Source: Cohnella phaseoli
GTDB taxonomy: Bacteria; Bacillota; Bacilli; Paenibacillales; Paenibacillaceae
Direction: 5' to 3'
DNA: 64,000 nucleotides
NCBI RefSeq assembly: GCF_003386235.1
Contig: NZ_QRDZ01000040.1
Location: forward strand, 28,505 to 92,504
A model generated the notes under the pieces. The model had not been told where the DNA came from, made no database searches, and saw only the letters and a list, made by a program, of their open reading frames with translations. Shown one piece after another: positions 35,172-43,433 of this stretch (positions are counted from its first letter, which is position 1; each line of letters begins with the position of its first letter). A program made the position numbers and the translations under genes.

Positions 35172-35217
35172 AAAACCGGAGACGTCGGGTACAAGACCTG
35201 GCACCTCCGGTTTTTTT
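35172..35217 (+). terminator. Rho-independent terminator after the BTAD regulator
   Basis: AAAACCGGAG and CTCCGG plus T-run form a strong stem with a partly paired inner loop, followed by TTTTTTT. It separates the AAA+/two-component unit from the convergent GntR-type gene. Confidence 0.85.
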
Positions 35218-35241
35218 CATATCTGACTCAATCGCAGTCGG

Positions 35242-36348
35242 CTACGACAGCTCGACGAGACGGGGAGGGATTTTATGCTTGCGCGGCTCGGTTCCGTTCG
35301 CGATGGCATCGACGATCATCTGCGCCGCGATCGTCCCCATCTCGAATGGGGACTGGTCAATATAAGCGCTAGGGGAGACGCAATCCGGATAGAGAAGCGG
35401 TTGGTCGCAGCAAATGATGCGAATATGCTTTAAGCCGAGCTTGGCGCAAGCCTTGCCGACGTAACGGGCGAGCAGCGCGTCGACGGCGGCGATCGCGTCG
35501 AGCTCTCTGTTGTTGTCCAGAAATTCGATGATTTCCGAAGGAATGTCGTCTGCATTCGAATGCTCGAGTATCGAGGCGGAGACCGAGAGAATTTGGCTGG
35601 GAGACAAAGCCTCCTTCCCCTTCTGCGCCAGCGCGTCCTGGAACCCGCTTACCCGATCGCTTACGCCGATCGTATATAAAGGCGGGTAGGTGACGAGTCC
35701 GATGGAGCGGGCCTTCCGTTCGATCAGGTAATCGGCCATAAGCGCGCCGATTTCCTTCGTATTGCAATAAACGCCGTTGGTCCGAATGTCGCGCATCGTT
35801 CTTTCGACAAGAACGACGGGGTGCTTGTTAAGTACAAGGCGCACGATGTCATCGTTGAAGTGCTGCTCTCCTTGACTGGCAACGATAATGATCCCGTCTA
35901 CGGGAATATTCAAAAAATCGTGAATAGCCTGCGATTCTTCCTCGCGAGTGGCAATCCTCTTGAATACAAAATGATAGGAAAGCTGGGACAAGGCGGACTC
36001 TACTCCGGATATCAAAAGAGAGGAATAGTGGGATTCCATCCAAGGCATGATGAATCCGATCATCCTCTTGTTTTGCTGCACGAGGAGGGGCGCGGTTCGC
36101 TGCGGTTCCGTCGGAGTCGAGCTGGGGCTTCTGTCGGAGACGAACGTTCCTTTGCCGCGATGCCTGTAAAGGAAGCCGTCATTTACCAAGCCAAGCATAG
36201 CATGCTTTGCCGTTATTCTGCTGACCTGAAACTGCTCGGCGATTTCCCGTTCGGGAGGAATTTGATAGTGCGGCGGCCATTGGCCTTTTTCTATTTGGGC
36301 GATAACGTAATCCTGGATTTGCGAGTATAGGGGCTTCTTAGCGTTCAT
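35242..36348 (-). CDS. GntR/LacI-type sugar-responsive repressor (AraR-like)
   Basis: A 368-residue repressor. The N-terminal GntR winged helix (1-70) reads PLYSQIQDYVIAQIEKGQW, IPPEREIAEQFQVSRITAKH and RHRGKGTFVS; from about 93 a LacI/RbsB-like periplasmic-binding fold follows (MIGFIMPWMESHYSSLLISG, DGIIIVASQGEQ, RSIGLVTYPP). B. subtilis AraR has this architecture and senses a sugar. It is divergent from the rhamnoside operon, so it very likely represses it until a sugar is bound. A GGAGTG site lies about 10 nt before the ATG. Its own promoter has a palindrome across the -35 box, suggesting autorepression. The effector is probably rhamnose-derived, an inference from the neighbours. Confidence 0.9.
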   Translation of the reverse strand: MNAKKPLYSQIQDYVIAQIEKGQWPPHYQIPPEREIAEQFQVSRITAKHAMLGLVNDGFLYRHRGKGTFVSDRSPSSTPTEPQRTAPLLVQQNKRMIGFIMPWMESHYSSLLISGVESALSQLSYHFVFKRIATREEESQAIHDFLNIPVDGIIIVASQGEQHFNDDIVRLVLNKHPVVLVERTMRDIRTNGVYCNTKEIGALMADYLIERKARSIGLVTYPPLYTIGVSDRVSGFQDALAQKGKEALSPSQILSVSASILEHSNADDIPSEIIEFLDNNRELDAIAAVDALLARYVGKACAKLGLKHIRIICCDQPLLYPDCVSPSAYIDQSPFEMGTIAAQMIVDAIANGTEPRKHKIPPRLVELS

Positions 36349-36410
36349 GCTCTGGATTCACTCCGAAATCGTTATTAAAATCGAATCCCGTTTGAATGGG
36401 ATTTGATGAA

Positions 36411-36440
36411 AGTATATAACATTTGTATTGATATATCAAT
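36411..36440 (-). promoter_or_regulatory. promoter and palindromic operator of the GntR/LacI-type gene
   Basis: On the minus strand TTGATA and TATACT are 17 bp apart. The perfect 14-bp palindrome ATTGATATATCAAT (36427-36440) covers the -35 box, a good site for autorepression. The leader that follows contains an AATCCC/GGGATT hairpin (36383-36402). Confidence 0.6.
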
Positions 36441-36492
36441 AGAGGGTGGCGTGGAGCGATCCAATGAAAATTTCCGAAAACAATTCATTGCG

Positions 36493-36522
36493 TTGACATA
36501 TCCAGATTGCCGATGGTAAGCT
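36493..36522 (+). promoter_or_regulatory. upstream promoter-like copy, rhamnoside operon
   Basis: TTGACA, an 18-bp spacer and TAAGCT. The spacer shares TA-n-CCA-nn-TT-nn-CG-n-TG with a second copy 183 bp downstream. The region between the GntR-type gene and the cyclase gene (about 450 bp) is AT-rich and holds only regulatory signals; a 69-codon open frame on the minus strand there has no support. Confidence 0.45.
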
Positions 36523-36675
36523 CTTTTAACTATCCGCTTCAACCAGTGCCGAGACGCCTTCTCTAAATCCCTTAAATTGGACATATTGTTTTATTTTAGA
36601 CTGCACCAAACTTTCTCCTCTTTATTTATAGATATAACAACAATACTAATATAACTTTAAAATTTAAATAGTGTA

Positions 36676-36705
36676 TTGACATAACCAATTTATCGGTGTT
36701 AACCT
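36676..36705 (+). promoter_or_regulatory. downstream promoter-like copy, rhamnoside operon
   Basis: TTGACA, an 18-bp spacer and TAACCT, matching the copy at 36493 at all bases of TTGACATA, CCA, TT, CG, TG and TAA. It lies 96 bp before the first operon gene and is the likelier main promoter. The shared spacer bases may be a bound operator. Confidence 0.5.
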
Positions 36706-36800
36706 TGATCTGCAAACGCTTACTAATGGAATGACGGGGTTTTATTGTTCTTTGTTTTCGGAAAATTGGATATAACTTTTGGCGGGAGGTTGGAGAAGCT

Positions 36801-37442
36801 ATGAACGGAAACATCGTGGATTTGTCCTTGGACATCTACCATGCCGCACCGACATTTCCTCTGGATCCGAAATGCGCGGTCATCGTCCATCACACGGTCG
36901 ACAGTATGGGGTATAACATTTCGCAGCTCGTCATGAGCACCCATCAAGGCACTCACCTGGATGCGCCGTTCCATTTCCTCGACGACGGGAAGACGGTCGA
37001 GCAGCTCGATTTGAACAAGTGTATCGGTGATGCGGTGCTCGTCGATTTGTCCCATAAGAAGCCCAAGGAAGCGATCACGATCGAAGACTTCGCTTCCGTG
37101 GCCCACCGGATCGGCGAAGGAACCCGGCTTATCTACCGGACGGATTGGTTCAGACAATATCCGCAGAAGCATTACTTCTCCGATTTTCCCTACATGACGA
37201 TCGAGCTGGCGGAATGGCTGGCGGAACGCAAAATCGCGATGATCGGCATGGACGTTCCGACGCCGAATCCAACCGATTTCGACCCCGTTCACAAAATTTT
37301 GCTGAAGGCGGAGATTGTCATCGTGGAAGGGTTGGCGAACTTGGGCGACATTGGGGCGGACGAATTCTTTTTCATGGCGGCTCCCTTGCGGATCAAGGGA
37401 CGCGACGGTTCGCCGGTAAGAGCGCTGGCGATACGGAAATAG
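36801..37442 (+). CDS. cyclase family / kynurenine formamidase-like metal hydrolase
   Basis: A 213-residue protein of the cyclase (Cyclase_PF04199-type) family. The metal-binding motif HQGTHLDAPFHF (about 48-59) is intact. Family members hydrolyse amide or ring bonds (arylformamidase, isatin hydrolase). GGAGG sites precede the ATG. It is the first gene of the rhamnoside operon, directly before a 2-hydroxyacid dehydrogenase. A role in opening a sugar lactone would fit the operon, since no classical lactonase is seen, but this is only a guess. Confidence 0.82.
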   Translation: MNGNIVDLSLDIYHAAPTFPLDPKCAVIVHHTVDSMGYNISQLVMSTHQGTHLDAPFHFLDDGKTVEQLDLNKCIGDAVLVDLSHKKPKEAITIEDFASVAHRIGEGTRLIYRTDWFRQYPQKHYFSDFPYMTIELAEWLAERKIAMIGMDVPTPNPTDFDPVHKILLKAEIVIVEGLANLGDIGADEFFFMAAPLRIKGRDGSPVRALAIRK

Positions 37443-37455
37443 ACGGAGGGGAAAT

Positions 37456-38427
37456 ATGAGCAACTACTTGGTAGCAGTTACGGATTCCGGATTTCCCGAC
37501 TTGGAGCAAGAGAAGAATATTTTACAGCCGCTAGGCTTCGCTTTTGCCGAAGGGCAATGCCGGACGGCGAGCGAGGTCGCCGCCCTGTGCCGCTACGCGG
37601 ACGCCGTGTTGACCCAATGGGCGCCGGTTACGGCGGAAGCGATCGAATCGTTCGAGAAATGCCGGGTGATCGTGAGATACGGCATCGGAGTCGATAATGT
37701 CGATCTCGAAGCGGCCAAACGCAAAAATATCCCCGTCGTTAACATTCCCGATTACGCGATCCAGGAAGTGGCCGATCATACGCTTTCCTTGATGCTGGCC
37801 ATCGTTCGCAAAATTCCTCAAGTCGTGCAACGGGTAAGAGACGGCATATGGGAGATTTCCCCTTGCCGGCCGATTGTCGGCTTGCAGGACAAAACGATCG
37901 GGTTGGCCGGATTCGGCAATATTGCAAAAGCGGTGCTGAAGCGGGCGGTGAGTTTCGGTCTTAAAGCAATCGCTTACGATCCGTACGTCGACGAGTCGGC
38001 AATGGCCGAATGGGGCGTGGAGAAGGTGGATTGGGAGACGTTGCTCGCTCGCAGCGATTTTTTGTCGGTCCACATGCCGCTTACGCCGGCGACAAAACGG
38101 ATGTTTAACGAGGAAGCCTTCGGCAAAATGAAGCCGACAAGCTTCTTGGTCAATACCTCCCGCGGAGGAACGGTCGACACCGAAGCTTTGATTGACGCCC
38201 TTCGCGACGGCAAGATCGCGGGAGCCGCGGTCGACGTGCTGGAGCAGGAGCCGATCGCTCCCGACAGCCCGCTGCTGAAGATGGACAATTGCCTCGTCAC
38301 CAGTCATTGCGCCTGGTATTCGGAAAGCTCTCTTCTTCGTTTGCAGGAATATGCGGCGCTCGAAATCAAGAGATTGTTTTCCGGGGAGCGTCTGCTGCAC
38401 GTGGTGAACGGAGTCGGCAAGATCTAG
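37456..38427 (+). CDS. D-isomer-specific 2-hydroxyacid dehydrogenase
   Basis: A 323-residue NAD-dependent dehydrogenase of the phosphoglycerate/hydroxypyruvate-reductase type. The nucleotide-binding motif is GLAGFGNIAKAV (about 149-160); catalytic residues lie in NTSRGGTVDTEAL (Arg), DVLEQEPIAPDSPL (Glu) and SHCAWYSESS (His). It starts 13 nt after the cyclase gene. It would oxidise or reduce a 2-hydroxy/2-oxo acid, for instance a sugar acid or the lactate-type end product of deoxysugar breakdown. Confidence 0.88.
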   Translation: MSNYLVAVTDSGFPDLEQEKNILQPLGFAFAEGQCRTASEVAALCRYADAVLTQWAPVTAEAIESFEKCRVIVRYGIGVDNVDLEAAKRKNIPVVNIPDYAIQEVADHTLSLMLAIVRKIPQVVQRVRDGIWEISPCRPIVGLQDKTIGLAGFGNIAKAVLKRAVSFGLKAIAYDPYVDESAMAEWGVEKVDWETLLARSDFLSVHMPLTPATKRMFNEEAFGKMKPTSFLVNTSRGGTVDTEALIDALRDGKIAGAAVDVLEQEPIAPDSPLLKMDNCLVTSHCAWYSESSLLRLQEYAALEIKRLFSGERLLHVVNGVGKI

Positions 38428-38471
38428 TGGGAAACGGAACAGAACCGAAGCAGCGGAGGTTGGAAGCGGCA

Positions 38472-39491
38472 ATGAAATCTCTTGTATATTTGGGAGCTAG
38501 ACAGTTGGCGGTCGAGGAGAGAGACGTTCCGGAACCGAAACCGGACGAGGCGATCCTTCGCGTCGAAGCCGTCGGGATCTGCGGCAGTGAATTGGAAGGG
38601 TATTTAGGCCACAGTAGCATTAGAAAACCTCCTCTCGTGATGGGGCACGAATTTTGCGGGTCGATCGTTCATTTGGGGAGTCATGTAAACCAATTCACGA
38701 TCGGAAGCAAGGTCATCGTGAACCCGCTCGTCTCTTGCGGGACGTGCGACCGCTGCCGGATCGGCAAAGGGAACATATGCCGCAACCGGCAGATCGTCGG
38801 AATTCACCGTCCGGGAGCGTTCGCGGAATTCGTCGCCGTGCCCGCCGCGAATCTGTATTCCGTACCCGCGGCAATGGACTCCAACCTGGCCTCCTTGGCG
38901 GAGCCGCTTGCGGTATGCATCCATGCGGTCAAGCTGGGGCTGAAGCCTTACGAAAATTTGATGATCTACGGAGCCGGACCGATCGGACTGCTGACGCTGC
39001 AAGCGGCGTTGACGATGGGCGCCGACCGCGTGCTGGTCATAGACAGACAACCCGACAGGCTTGCTTTCGCCAAACAGCTCGGCGCCGACACTTCGACGCC
39101 GGAGCAATCGGAGGAAGCCTGCGCGAGATTGTTCGGCGCACGCGGAGTGGATACGATCATCGATTGCGTCGGCGTTCAATCCACCCGCGAGGATGCGATC
39201 CGGAACGTCAATCCGGGCGGGACGATCGTTGCGGTAGGACTGGGACAGGATCAATCCTTGCTCTCCATGAACCACGTCGTGCGTCAGGAAATCGCGATCG
39301 TCGGATCGTACACCTATTCGGACGAAGATTTCGAGCAGGCGGTTAGATTGTTGTCCCAAGGCAAGGTAACCGGTGAGGGCTGGTCGTCGACATGCGGATT
39401 GGAGGAAGCGATCGGAGTGTTCGCGGATCTTGCCGACGGCAAGGCCAAGTTCAGCAAATACATCATAAATCTTTCAGAAGGAGCGAGGTAA
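38472..39491 (+). CDS. zinc-dependent medium-chain alcohol/polyol dehydrogenase
   Basis: A 339-residue MDR enzyme similar to threonine and sorbitol dehydrogenases. Catalytic zinc site residues appear in GICGSELEGY and GHEFCGSI; the structural zinc loop is CGTCDRCRIGKGNIC; the NAD site is IYGAGPIGLLTLQ. I start it at ATG after GGAGG...GGAAG; about 60 in-frame codons upstream overlap the preceding gene and are rejected. It lies 44 nt after the hydroxyacid dehydrogenase and 1 nt before the SDR gene. Likely oxidises a secondary hydroxyl of a sugar or sugar acid. Confidence 0.9.
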   Translation: MKSLVYLGARQLAVEERDVPEPKPDEAILRVEAVGICGSELEGYLGHSSIRKPPLVMGHEFCGSIVHLGSHVNQFTIGSKVIVNPLVSCGTCDRCRIGKGNICRNRQIVGIHRPGAFAEFVAVPAANLYSVPAAMDSNLASLAEPLAVCIHAVKLGLKPYENLMIYGAGPIGLLTLQAALTMGADRVLVIDRQPDRLAFAKQLGADTSTPEQSEEACARLFGARGVDTIIDCVGVQSTREDAIRNVNPGGTIVAVGLGQDQSLLSMNHVVRQEIAIVGSYTYSDEDFEQAVRLLSQGKVTGEGWSSTCGLEEAIGVFADLADGKAKFSKYIINLSEGAR

Positions 39492-39492
39492 A

Positions 39493-40248
39493 ATGAGCAG
39501 GTTAGCGGGCAAAACGGCTATCGTGACGGGAAGCACCAGAGGGATCGGCAAGGGAATCGCCGTCCGCTACGGCAGAGAAGGAGCGAACGTGATCGTATCG
39601 GGCACGAATGCGGAGCTGTGCGAGGAGGTGGCGGAATCGATCCGCCGGGAAGGCGGGTCTGCGATCGGCATCGTGTGCGACGTTTCCGATCTCGATCAGA
39701 TCAATCGGCTTTACGACAAGACGCTGGAGAAATTCGGCGAGATCAACATCGTCGTGAACAATGCGGGAATCGCCATATTCCAGCCTTTTATCGAAGTCGA
39801 GCCAGAGACGGTCAGGAAAATATGGAACGTCAATCTGTTCGGAACATTCTTCAGCGGCCAGCGGGCGGCGAAGGAGATGATTCGGCAGGGCAAAGGCGGA
39901 AAAATTATCAATATGTCCTCTATTTCCGAAGAAGTCGGCACTGCCGATTTGACCCAGTACGCCATGACCAAAGGCGGCATTAAAATCATGACCAAGTGCA
40001 TGGCGCTCGAGCTGGCCCAATACGGAATCAACGTCAACGCGATCGGCGCCGGCGTCATCGATACGGATATCAGCATGGAGGAGTTCTCCAAGCCGGGCAT
40101 GAGAGAAGAGACGGTTAAGAGAATTCCTTGGGGCCGCATGGGAGAGCCGGAGGATCTGGCCGGCACTGCGGTGTTTCTGGCGCATGAGGATTCGGATTAC
40201 GTTACCGGGACTACGGTGTACGTCGACGGCGGTTTGCTCGCCATGTAA
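39493..40248 (+). CDS. short-chain dehydrogenase/reductase (SDR), sugar or sugar-acid type
   Basis: A 251-residue classical SDR. The cofactor loop is TGSTRGIGKGIA, NNAG is at about 88-91, and the catalytic Ser and YAMTKGG lie after INMSSISEE. The end reads TTVYVDGGLLAM, typical of FabG-like enzymes. In oxidative L-rhamnose and L-fucose pathways SDRs act as sugar 1-dehydrogenase or as 2-keto-3-deoxy-acid 4-dehydrogenase; either would fit with the FAH-type hydrolase at the end of this operon. AGAAGGAG lies upstream of the ATG. Confidence 0.9.
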   Translation: MSRLAGKTAIVTGSTRGIGKGIAVRYGREGANVIVSGTNAELCEEVAESIRREGGSAIGIVCDVSDLDQINRLYDKTLEKFGEINIVVNNAGIAIFQPFIEVEPETVRKIWNVNLFGTFFSGQRAAKEMIRQGKGGKIINMSSISEEVGTADLTQYAMTKGGIKIMTKCMALELAQYGINVNAIGAGVIDTDISMEEFSKPGMREETVKRIPWGRMGEPEDLAGTAVFLAHEDSDYVTGTTVYVDGGLLAM

Positions 40249-40288
40249 CGCCAAAAAATAAATAGAAATCAGGGAGGGTATTTTCAAG

Positions 40289-41638
40289 ATGTCAAAAGTC
40301 ATTCGTACTGCGCTGTTCTCATTGTCCGCCGCCGCTTTAGTCGCCGCCACCGCATGTGGAGGCGGCAATAACGCAAGTCCTTCCAGTTCGACCGCGTCGC
40401 CGTCCGCAGGCTCCTCCGAACCGGCCGGATCAGCGAACACGGGCAAAAAGGTTACGATATCTCATGCGGTGGGCGGAGACAGCCCGAGCCGCGACGTGTG
40501 GATGAAAGCGATCGGCGAAGCGGTCGGCGTCGAGCTCGACATCCAGGTACTGCCGCTGGAGCAAATGGAACAAATCTACAAAGTGAAGGCCGGCACGAAC
40601 GATCTTCCGGATCTGATCAGCTATCACCCGGGTGCGAGGACGCGAGACGACCTGCAGGCGAAGGACAAACTGATTGACCTGTCGGACATGCCGATTATTC
40701 AGAATATATTGGACGACATCAAGCCCTATTACGTAGAACCGGACGGCAAAGTATACGGCGTGCCGGGACAGGCGCTGAAATTTGGGGGAATCGCGTATAA
40801 CAAGAAAGCGTTTACGGAGGCGGGCGTCAGCATTCCGCAATCGCTCGACGAACTGTTCGCCGTCAGCGAGAAGCTGAAAGCGGCCGGCAAGGTTCCGCTC
40901 TACTTGTCGGCGAAGGACTCCTGGACGCTGCAAATTCCTGGACTTGCCGCCTTCTCGTACGACCAACTGCAGAGCCCGGGCATACTGGACAAAATTAATA
41001 CGAATCAAGCTACGTTCAAGGACGCTGCCCATTTCATCGAAGCGTTCGATACGATGAAGAAGATGGTCGATCAAGGCTACGTGAACAGCGACTACTTGTC
41101 GGCTACGTACACGAACGGCTTGCAAGCCATTTCCGAGGGCAAGGCGGGCATGTATCCGGTGCTGACGAGCGCCTTTAGCACCATTCTGGATACGATGCCC
41201 GACCTGATCAACGACGTGGGGTTCTTCCCATGGCCGGTCGAAGGCGATAAGACGGTTACCGTATGGCCTCCGATGATCTACGGTATTCCGCAATCGAGCA
41301 AAAACGCCGACGCCGTCAAGAAGTACATCGAGTTCTTCGCCTCTTCCGAAGGACAGAAAATTTACTTCGACACGTTGCCGGCAGCCGGCGTACCGGCTTA
41401 CAAAGGCGTCGAGCTTGACGAATCGAAACTGCTTGATCCGGTAAAAGAAATGATCGAAGTCACCAAAACGGCGAAGCAGTTCGCTACAGTCGACTTCAGC
41501 GTCGTCGCCAACATGGGCGCGTTCGGTCAAACGGTACAAGAAATTCTGATGGGCCAGAAATCGGGTGCGGATCTTGCCGCGGAGTTGTCCGACATTCTTG
41601 CGAAGAACGCGAAAGCCAAAGGCGCCCCGGGATTCTGA
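40289..41638 (+). CDS. sugar ABC transporter substrate-binding lipoprotein (family 1)
   Basis: A 449-residue CUT1-type solute-binding protein. The lipoprotein signal ends ATAC with Cys23, followed by a Gly/Asn/Ser/Pro-rich linker. The mature part shows LPDLISYHPGAR, YGVPGQALKFGGIAYNKKAF and SEGKAGMYPVL, typical of oligosaccharide-binding proteins. It should capture rhamnose-containing oligosaccharides or glycosides, given the cytoplasmic GH78 enzyme downstream. GGGAGGG lies before the ATG. A strong intercistronic hairpin follows, which may keep its mRNA more abundant than that of the permeases. Confidence 0.93.
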   Translation: MSKVIRTALFSLSAAALVAATACGGGNNASPSSSTASPSAGSSEPAGSANTGKKVTISHAVGGDSPSRDVWMKAIGEAVGVELDIQVLPLEQMEQIYKVKAGTNDLPDLISYHPGARTRDDLQAKDKLIDLSDMPIIQNILDDIKPYYVEPDGKVYGVPGQALKFGGIAYNKKAFTEAGVSIPQSLDELFAVSEKLKAAGKVPLYLSAKDSWTLQIPGLAAFSYDQLQSPGILDKINTNQATFKDAAHFIEAFDTMKKMVDQGYVNSDYLSATYTNGLQAISEGKAGMYPVLTSAFSTILDTMPDLINDVGFFPWPVEGDKTVTVWPPMIYGIPQSSKNADAVKKYIEFFASSEGQKIYFDTLPAAGVPAYKGVELDESKLLDPVKEMIEVTKTAKQFATVDFSVVANMGAFGQTVQEILMGQKSGADLAAELSDILAKNAKAKGAPGF

Positions 41639-41652
41639 TAGACGGCATAACG

Positions 41653-41684
41653 GATATTGGAGCCCCGTACGGGGCTTCAATATC
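41653..41684 (+). other. intercistronic stem-loop between binding protein and permease genes
   Basis: GATATTG-g-AGCCCC pairs with GGGGCT-t-CAATATC around a GTAC loop: 13 base pairs with one mismatch, no T-run after it. Such hairpins commonly stabilise the upstream binding-protein message rather than end transcription. Confidence 0.7.
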
Positions 41685-41701
41685 GGATAGGGGAGATCAG
41701 A

Positions 41702-42571
41702 TTGCATAAATTGGAACGCAAAACCTACTCGATTAGCTTCGCTATTCCTTGGCTGCTCATCTACGGCATTTTTTTCGTTTTGCCTACTTTGTTCAGCTTC
41801 TACTATGCGTTTACCGACTGGGATCTGACATCCGCGAAGTTTTCCGGGTTCAGCAACTTTGTCGAGATGTTCAACAACCCGGTGTTTTCCACGGCGCTGG
41901 CCAATACCGCTATTTTTACGATTCTGTCGATCGTCCTTAAAGTCGGAGTGTCCCTTGCGCTTGCCATGGCTCTGTATCATTGCATCGCCAGCAACTTTTT
42001 TCGTACGATCTTCTTCTCCCCTTACGTTCTGAGCTATATCGCGATCGGCGTCCTGTTTACTGCGATCATGCATCCGGAGATCGGCGTGCTGAACAAAGCG
42101 CTGCGAGCGATAGGATTGGATTTTTTGGCGCTGAATTGGCTCATCGAGAAAGGTCAGGTCATCTACTCCTTAGTCTTCATCGACGTCTGGAAATCGGCCG
42201 GTTTCCACTTGGCGATTTTTATCGCGGCGCTGCAGACTATTCCCTCCGACATGATGGAGTCGGCCTCCATAGACGGTGCGGGACCCTGGAAGAAATTCCG
42301 CTATATTACGTTTCCGATGCTTGCGTCGGCGTTTAACGCCAACGTCATTTTCGCGCTTATCGTCGGATTGACGAAATTCGATCTCGTATTCGTAACGACG
42401 GGCGGCGGACCGGGTTATTATTCGGAAGTGCTGAAAACATTGGTCTACAAGCAATTCGCCATGGGCCGATACGGCCTGGCTACCGCCGGCGAGTTGATTA
42501 TATTCGTGATCGTGATCACGCTGACGGTTACAATGAGGAAATTCCTGGACAAGCGGGAGGTTGAGGTCTAA
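41702..42571 (+). CDS. sugar ABC transporter permease (MalF type)
   Basis: A 289-residue permease with six hydrophobic segments, beginning ISFAIPWLLIYGIFFVLPTL. The EAA loop is MMESASIDGAGPWKKFRYIT (about 194-213). I choose the TTG start with GGGGAG about 7 nt upstream; in-frame codons before it read through the intercistronic hairpin. It pairs with the following MalG-type permease, whose ATG overlaps its stop by one base. No ATPase gene is in the operon, so a shared MsmX-type ATPase must serve it. Confidence 0.92.
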   Translation: MHKLERKTYSISFAIPWLLIYGIFFVLPTLFSFYYAFTDWDLTSAKFSGFSNFVEMFNNPVFSTALANTAIFTILSIVLKVGVSLALAMALYHCIASNFFRTIFFSPYVLSYIAIGVLFTAIMHPEIGVLNKALRAIGLDFLALNWLIEKGQVIYSLVFIDVWKSAGFHLAIFIAALQTIPSDMMESASIDGAGPWKKFRYITFPMLASAFNANVIFALIVGLTKFDLVFVTTGGGPGYYSEVLKTLVYKQFAMGRYGLATAGELIIFVIVITLTVTMRKFLDKREVEV

Positions 42572-43398
42572 TGAAGTCGCGTTCCCTTCCGTATGGACAA
42601 ATCGCTCTCATTGCCGTGATATCCGCTATGAGCTTGCTGATCCTCGTTCCTTTTTACCTCATCTTCATCAATTCGTTGAAGTCGCCCGCTGAAGCGAGCG
42701 AATTGGGCCTTGCCTTCCCTTCAAAGCTGGAATGGAGCAATTATTCCAAAGTGTTCGAAGTCGCCGATCTGCCGCTCGCCTTTACGAACAGCATTGTGCT
42801 CACCTTCTCGAGCGTAGCGATCATTCTGATCTCGGCCGCGATGGCCGCATTCGTGATACAGCGAAGAAAAGACGGTTGGAGTGCGGCATTAAACGTATTG
42901 GTTATGCTGGGGCTCGTCGTTCCTCCCGCTATCGTTCCGCTATACAAGGTGCTTAGCTTTTTTCATTTGAACGGAACGATCCTCGGCGTCGTCCTGATCA
43001 ACGTGGCGACTCGTTCGCCGCTCAGCGTATTTCTGGCGAACCAGTTCTTGAAGAGCATTAGTAAAGAGATCGACGAAGCCGCCATCATCGACGGCTGCGG
43101 CAAATATAAATTGTTTTTCCGGATCGTTCTTCCGCTAATGGGACCGATCATGGTTACGCTGTTTATCTTTAACTCCACCTTCGTCTGGAACGACTTTATG
43201 TACGTGCTCTATTTCTTGTCCAGCGGCAAACAGATGACTCTGCCTCTGACCATGTACTTATTTACCGGACAATTCGGATCGATGTGGAATCTTGTTTTCG
43301 CCAACATTCTGATTATCTCGGCTCCGCTTCTGATCATTTACTTTTTCGCGCAACGCTTCATTATTGCCGGCATGACGGCCGGCGCCATCAAAGGCTGA
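42571..43398 (+). CDS. sugar ABC transporter permease (MalG type)
   Basis: A 275-residue permease, the second of the CUT1 pair. Six hydrophobic segments, the first about 10-30 (ALIAVISAMSLLILVPFYLI), and the EAA loop EIDEAAIIDGCGKYKLFFRI (about 165-184). The C-terminus ends in AGMTAGAIKG, as usual for MalG-like proteins. Directly coupled to the MalF-type gene and followed after 35 nt by the rhamnosidase gene. Confidence 0.93.
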   Translation: MKSRSLPYGQIALIAVISAMSLLILVPFYLIFINSLKSPAEASELGLAFPSKLEWSNYSKVFEVADLPLAFTNSIVLTFSSVAIILISAAMAAFVIQRRKDGWSAALNVLVMLGLVVPPAIVPLYKVLSFFHLNGTILGVVLINVATRSPLSVFLANQFLKSISKEIDEAAIIDGCGKYKLFFRIVLPLMGPIMVTLFIFNSTFVWNDFMYVLYFLSSGKQMTLPLTMYLFTGQFGSMWNLVFANILIISAPLLIIYFFAQRFIIAGMTAGAIKG

Positions 43399-43433
43399 CC
43401 TAACTGAACAAACCCAACGAACGAGGTGCTCAC

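Noticed and set aside
36375..36584. 69-codon open frame on the minus strand in the GntR/rhamnoside intergenic region
   Set aside because: It covers the predicted promoter and palindrome of the GntR-type gene and has no recognisable domain or ribosome site.
38289..38471. In-frame extension of the zinc alcohol dehydrogenase upstream of its ATG
   Set aside because: It would overlap the preceding dehydrogenase by about 140 nt and is not similar to any MDR N-terminus.
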